From the NCBI GenBank assembly GCA_003415625.1, contig PYIU01000008.1, forward strand, positions 2,418,001-2,482,000: 64,000 nucleotides of DNA. Direction: 5' to 3'. Under the pieces are notes generated by a model. The model searched no databases, had not been told where the DNA came from, and saw nothing but the letters and a program-made list of their open reading frames with translations. This stretch comes from Aquanectria penicillioides (lineage: Eukaryota > Ascomycota > Sordariomycetes > Hypocreales > Nectriaceae). Below are positions 60,490 through 64,000 of the stretch, one piece after another; the first letter of the stretch is position 1, and every line of letters starts with the position of its first letter. Both the position numbers and the translations under genes were made by a program.

Positions 60490-61475
60490 TTACTCAGTCA
60501 GCCTATAGCTCACCAGGGTGTCGACCCTATGGTTCGCTGTGCTAAAGCCGCGGAGCTGGACCTTTTCGCCGTTTTCAATCTCCTTTGCGTCCGAGTCACC
60601 CCACTCGACAGGCACCTCGCTGTCGGCGTCGGCGTAGACGAGCACGTTGAAGGTGCAGTCGCCGCTGAGCTGGGGCAGGAATGTCACCGAGGCGGTGATC
60701 TGGCGGAAGATGGCGGCGATTTCGGCTTGGATCTCGGCTTCCGTCTTCTCGGCGGGAGCTTCGGGCGTGGCGCTGGCCGAGTTCTCCTGGTCGGCGGCTT
60801 TGGATGAGGACTTGGACTTGGACTTCTTTACGGGCTGGAAGATTTGGACCTGTGGGTAAGGGGAGGTTGTCAGCTATTGGGGGTCCGGCTTTGGAAGTTC
60901 AGATGCTGAGATGTGGTTGTACGTACGTCAAATTGCCATCGCTCAATGTGCTCGCCCGTGTCCTTGTCAGTGATGACGATGACGAGCTTGGAGATTTTGC
61001 CGCCAACCATCCACTTGTCCAGCTGGGACATGATCTTCTTGATGTAGGCCTTGACCTGGTCGTCGGCCGATACTAGCATGTTGAGGCCATATTTCTTAAC
61101 ACTATGTGCGCTCTGTCAGCCTTCGTGTCTTATAACTACGTGACGCATTCGATCGGGGAGGGAAGAGGAGGGTTTTCGTACGCTGCAAAGTCTTCGGCTG
61201 GGTAGACTCCTCGCTGGAACCTGCGGGGGTGAGTGTGTCAGTGTGTCGGAAAGATTGGATCATCGGATACAGCGCGGGAGAATCGTACAGGATGGTGTGG
61301 ATGGAGTATTGGAACTAGAGACATGGGGAATTCCACGGTCAGTGTGTGCGGTTTGGATGGCCAGGTGGAGCGAGCGTACGAATTCAGCGACCAAGCGAGC
61401 GCTGCCCTTGAGGGAGAGCTTGTGGACCTTGTCCTTGGATTTGTCCTTTGACTTGGAGGCGTCCTTTGACGACAT
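60490..61475 (-). CDS. mad2: Spindle assembly checkpoint protein Mad2 (HORMA domain)
   Basis: Binds Cdc20 at unattached kinetochores and holds back the anaphase-promoting complex. Five exons: 61475-61380, 61314-61289, 61220-61182, 61101-60927 and 60849-60490; introns of 65, 68, 80 and 77 nt; exactly 232 codons (231 residues). The HORMA domain fills most of the protein: LSLKGSARLVAEF, YSIHTILFQRGVYPAEDF, LDKWMVGGKISKLVIVI, ERWQFDVQIFQP, then the safety-belt part with TFLPQLSGDCTFNVLVY and the closing HRVDTLVSYRL. An insert rich in Lys, Ser and Ala (KKSKSKSSSK..ENSASATPEAPAEK) makes it slightly longer than the roughly 205-residue human protein. The N-terminus has a Lys/Ser/Asp repeat (SKDASKSKDKSKDK). 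Exons 2 and 3 are only 26 and 39 nt. All junction phases agree. No gene lies between its start and the cofilin stop (61476-61883). Confidence 0.96.
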
Positions 61476-61883
61476 TGTGAAGTTTCGGGTTCTCAACGGT
61501 TTTTTTTTTTTTTCACGTTCGGGCGTGGATCCGTGGCGTTGGGAGCTTGGAGGTGTTCGGGGGAGCTTGGAGGTGTTCGGGGGGTGCTGCTGGAGTAGGT
61601 GGCGGTGATAATGTCAGAGCTGTCGTTTTGTTTACTTTGCGGTTGCGGGGTGGCAGCCAGGTGCCCGGTGTGCCGGCGTGTCGGTGAGGGGTGCGGTGGT
61701 CTGTGCGGCGCGGTTCACCGAGCTGACCGAGCTCACTGTAGGGTAGGAGCTACGATTATGAGGGCACGAAAAGTCATGGATGTGAATCCGTATATTGTAA
61801 AGGAAAGAAAGTGCACCATGCAGGTAATAATGTATCCATCTTACAAGCTCTCTATCTCCCAGATTGGGACAGCGACCTGGCAG

Positions 61884-62599
61884 CTAAGCTCGGCCCTGGC
61901 TGGCGACCTTAACAACGTCCTCCCATCGCAAATCTTCGACATCATCCGCATGGATGGCAGAACCAATGTTGAGGGCACGGTTCAATTGTTCACGAGTGCT
62001 TGCATAGAGCATTCGGGCCTAAGATTTTTCTGTCAGGTCTTTTTACAACATCCCAAAAAATTCAAACCAGAGAATTAGACAAACCTTGATTGGGGCTGAG
62101 GCTGGTACCCAAGACATGAACACTGTCTTGATTCTGCAAAGGGGGTTAGGCACAGGTTCGGCTACACAGCTGAAATGTTGCACGTCTTATATCATACCTC
62201 TTACCGTCCTCGCCGAGATTGTACTCGACATCGTAGGCGGCATACCGGGGGGCAGGCTTAGCGTTGTCGCCGACCGTGGCCGACAGTTTACCGAGAAACG
62301 TCTCGTAGTCTCCCTCCTGAGAGATTTCATCTACGACAACCATCTTCTCATCATCTGTAATCTTGAAGAGTACAAACCGAGGCTTATTTGGGCCTCTCTT
62401 GCTGCGTAGGTCATTGATGGCAGAGATGCAGTTAGGCGAAATACGGACACTGCAGGTCTTAGTTTCGGCCATGGCATTAAAAACCCAACCAAGAAAGAAG
62501 TAGTTTTTCTTACCCCGATGGAGACTGCAAAACGCAATTTTGATCAGCATGAAGCTCAAGGCAACGGTTTTCTGCGTAGATTGAATCACATACCGACAT
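61884..62599 (-). CDS. cof1: Cofilin/ADF actin-depolymerising factor
   Basis: Severs and depolymerises actin filaments in the cytoplasm. Five coding segments: 62599-62594 (ATGTCG), 62524-62514 (an 11-nt microexon), 62449-62198, 62133-62085 and 62018-61884; introns of 69, 64, 64 and 66 nt. Together they encode 150 residues in frame. The N-terminus becomes MSSPSGVRISPNCISAINDL, exactly the pattern of fungal cofilins, with the regulatory Ser at position 2-3. Further marks are FVLFKITDDEKMVVV, YAAYDVEYNL, KTVFMSWVPASAPIK (F-actin helix start) and ARMLYASTREQL, then the closing IHADDVEDLRWEDVV. Reading from an internal ATG (62472) would give a plausible but wrong N-terminus made from intron sequence. 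Intact housekeeping gene. Confidence 0.95.
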
Positions 62600-64000
62600 G
62601 TTGGCTCTCAAATTGGACTGTGGAAACACTTGGACTAATGACAAGACGAATGAAGTGGCTCGACGTGAATCACCAAAGAATACCTGCATGTAGAACTTAA
62701 AAAGAGACTGAATTATTCTAGGAGATTTACTCAGGGGGGAAGAACTCTGTGGAGCGCTCTCAGATATAAATATTTCTCGACTTAGGCAACACAATTCGTA
62801 CGAGGTATTTGCGTCCAACACCTAGGCATACATCGCTTGGCCTTGGCAATTTGCCGCCTAGAAAAAAACGGGCTGCGTTGTCTGATCTGGGAAAATACCT
62901 GTTTTACATCCCGTATTGGGCTCCTGGAAGTGGGTGGTGGTTGCGAAGTCGTGCTCAGGGCGTGCGATCGCAATCTCGGGGTGCCGGGCGCGAACGCCCG
63001 AGCGGCCGGCGGTGGCGCACTGGCGGTTGAGCCGGGAGCTTGTTCATGTGGACGGACTTGTGTAGAGTTTACTGGCTGGGTTTCCTCACGGAATGAACAA
63101 GTACCGAATACTTGCATGAACGAGGATTAGATAGGCGAGGCAAGGGTCTGCTACTCCGTAGAGCCAATTGAATGGGATTTTTATGTGCGCTGGCTTGGCC
63201 CCTCGGTGTCTCCGGATTTGGATGATGATGCAGGCATGGCGCATAGATAGTACGGAGGGGAAAGATGAAACTGTTGAGTACAATAAATTCGCATTCAAAG
63301 CCGAGGCGAACATAGCCTCTCTGATAATACACATTGTCGACGTCTCGTACATTTCCCAACTGCATCACCGCATCGATTGCACTACCTTTCCATTGCTGAC
63401 TCCTCACGCCCAAGTTTTGTCTGACTGCACTGCTATTTCGACTTCGAGTCTTCAGCATTCACGGAGCTCAGCTCATGTCGAAGATGCCAGGTACGTTACA
63501 CATTCATATCCGGGTAGCATTGGATTGTTCCATCCCATGATGTAATTGGAAGATTTCAACATTCACTTCGTTCCTGACAGAGCCGAGTCGACCTATTGCT
63601 GTTGACAACGGGCAACGAACAAAGAACCACTTAACAAGGCGGAAATGATCTGACGTTTGTATCCTAGAGCGGATCTGAAGTCAGGCCTGGCTGGTGATGA
63701 TAGCCCTAAAATAACCACCTGTATGGGATACACTGAGAGTGGAGCTGTGATTCCTAATCTGCGAGTTCTGATATTGTAAACTGCAGTTTATTAGATGCCA
63801 TGCTCAATAGGAATAGATCGCTGACGAGTTCTTTAGCTTCAATTGTTGGTTACTCACGAAATAGTAGGTATGCTAGCTTTTCTTCACTTGGAAGCGCCGA
63901 TGTCCAGTATGACTTATTCGAACAACTACTACTGAAATTCTATTTTAGCCATAGCAATAACTGATTTGTAATGAATCTAGTGATAATTGCAAGATTATAT
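62600..64000. other. Right edge, no gene recognised
   Basis: The first few hundred bases are the cofilin promoter. Beyond, open frames of up to 129 codons overlap on both strands near 62780-63545 without any motif. The last 450 bp become AT-rich and featureless. Confidence 0.45.

Overview
The window is nuclear DNA of a filamentous ascomycete (Pezizomycotina, probably a sordariomycete). Its genes have short introns of about 50-140 nt with GT..YAG ends and CTAAC/CTGAC branch sites. It carries fungus-specific families (Zn2Cys6 regulator, Dal5-type MFS, fungal rhodopsin-domain protein, LaeA-like methyltransferase, But2-domain secreted protein). A 12.4 kb block of extremely AT-rich DNA has the signature of repeat-induced point mutation (RIP). 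I rebuilt gene models by hand from splice signals and phase arithmetic; most close exactly in frame. I recognised no tRNA, rRNA or CRISPR array.

Layout. 0-4.5 kb: 3' part of a carotenoid cleavage oxygenase gene, then the mitochondrial Fe-S scaffold gene isu1, converging across 2.2 kb of GC-rich spacer. 4.5-9.9 kb: gene-poor, with one copy of a dispersed repeat whose inverted partner lies at 12.0-12.4 kb. 9.9-25.3 kb: an N-acetylglutamate kinase gene lacking the reductase half normally fused to it in fungi, a Zn2Cys6 regulator, a DAO-type flavin oxidoreductase, a type II haloacid dehalogenase-like protein and a Dal5/allantoate-type MFS transporter. The first four are on the minus strand and together they look like a small catabolic or specialised-metabolism locus. 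27.7 kb: a But2-domain secreted protein. 29.6-35.3 kb: three diverged members of one fungal C2H2-like zinc-finger family. 37.3-38.6 kb: a rhodopsin-domain membrane protein with a likely GC-AG intron.

38.756-51.166 kb is one complete Ty3/gypsy-type LTR retrotransposon with two 383-bp LTRs and an ATGC target duplication, destroyed by RIP-type mutation. Remnants of the gag zinc knuckle, reverse transcriptase, RNase H and integrase can still be read in order. About 4.8 kb of unexplained sequence follows pol.

51.5-62.6 kb: a fungal multi-pass membrane protein, a spliced cysteine-rich probably GPI-anchored surface protein, a LaeA-like methyltransferase pseudogene with three TAG stops of RIP type, then housekeeping genes: ubp14/isopeptidase T (with an apparent one-base frameshift), mad2 and cofilin (with a 6-nt first coding segment and an 11-nt microexon). 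62.6-64.0 kb holds nothing I can assign.
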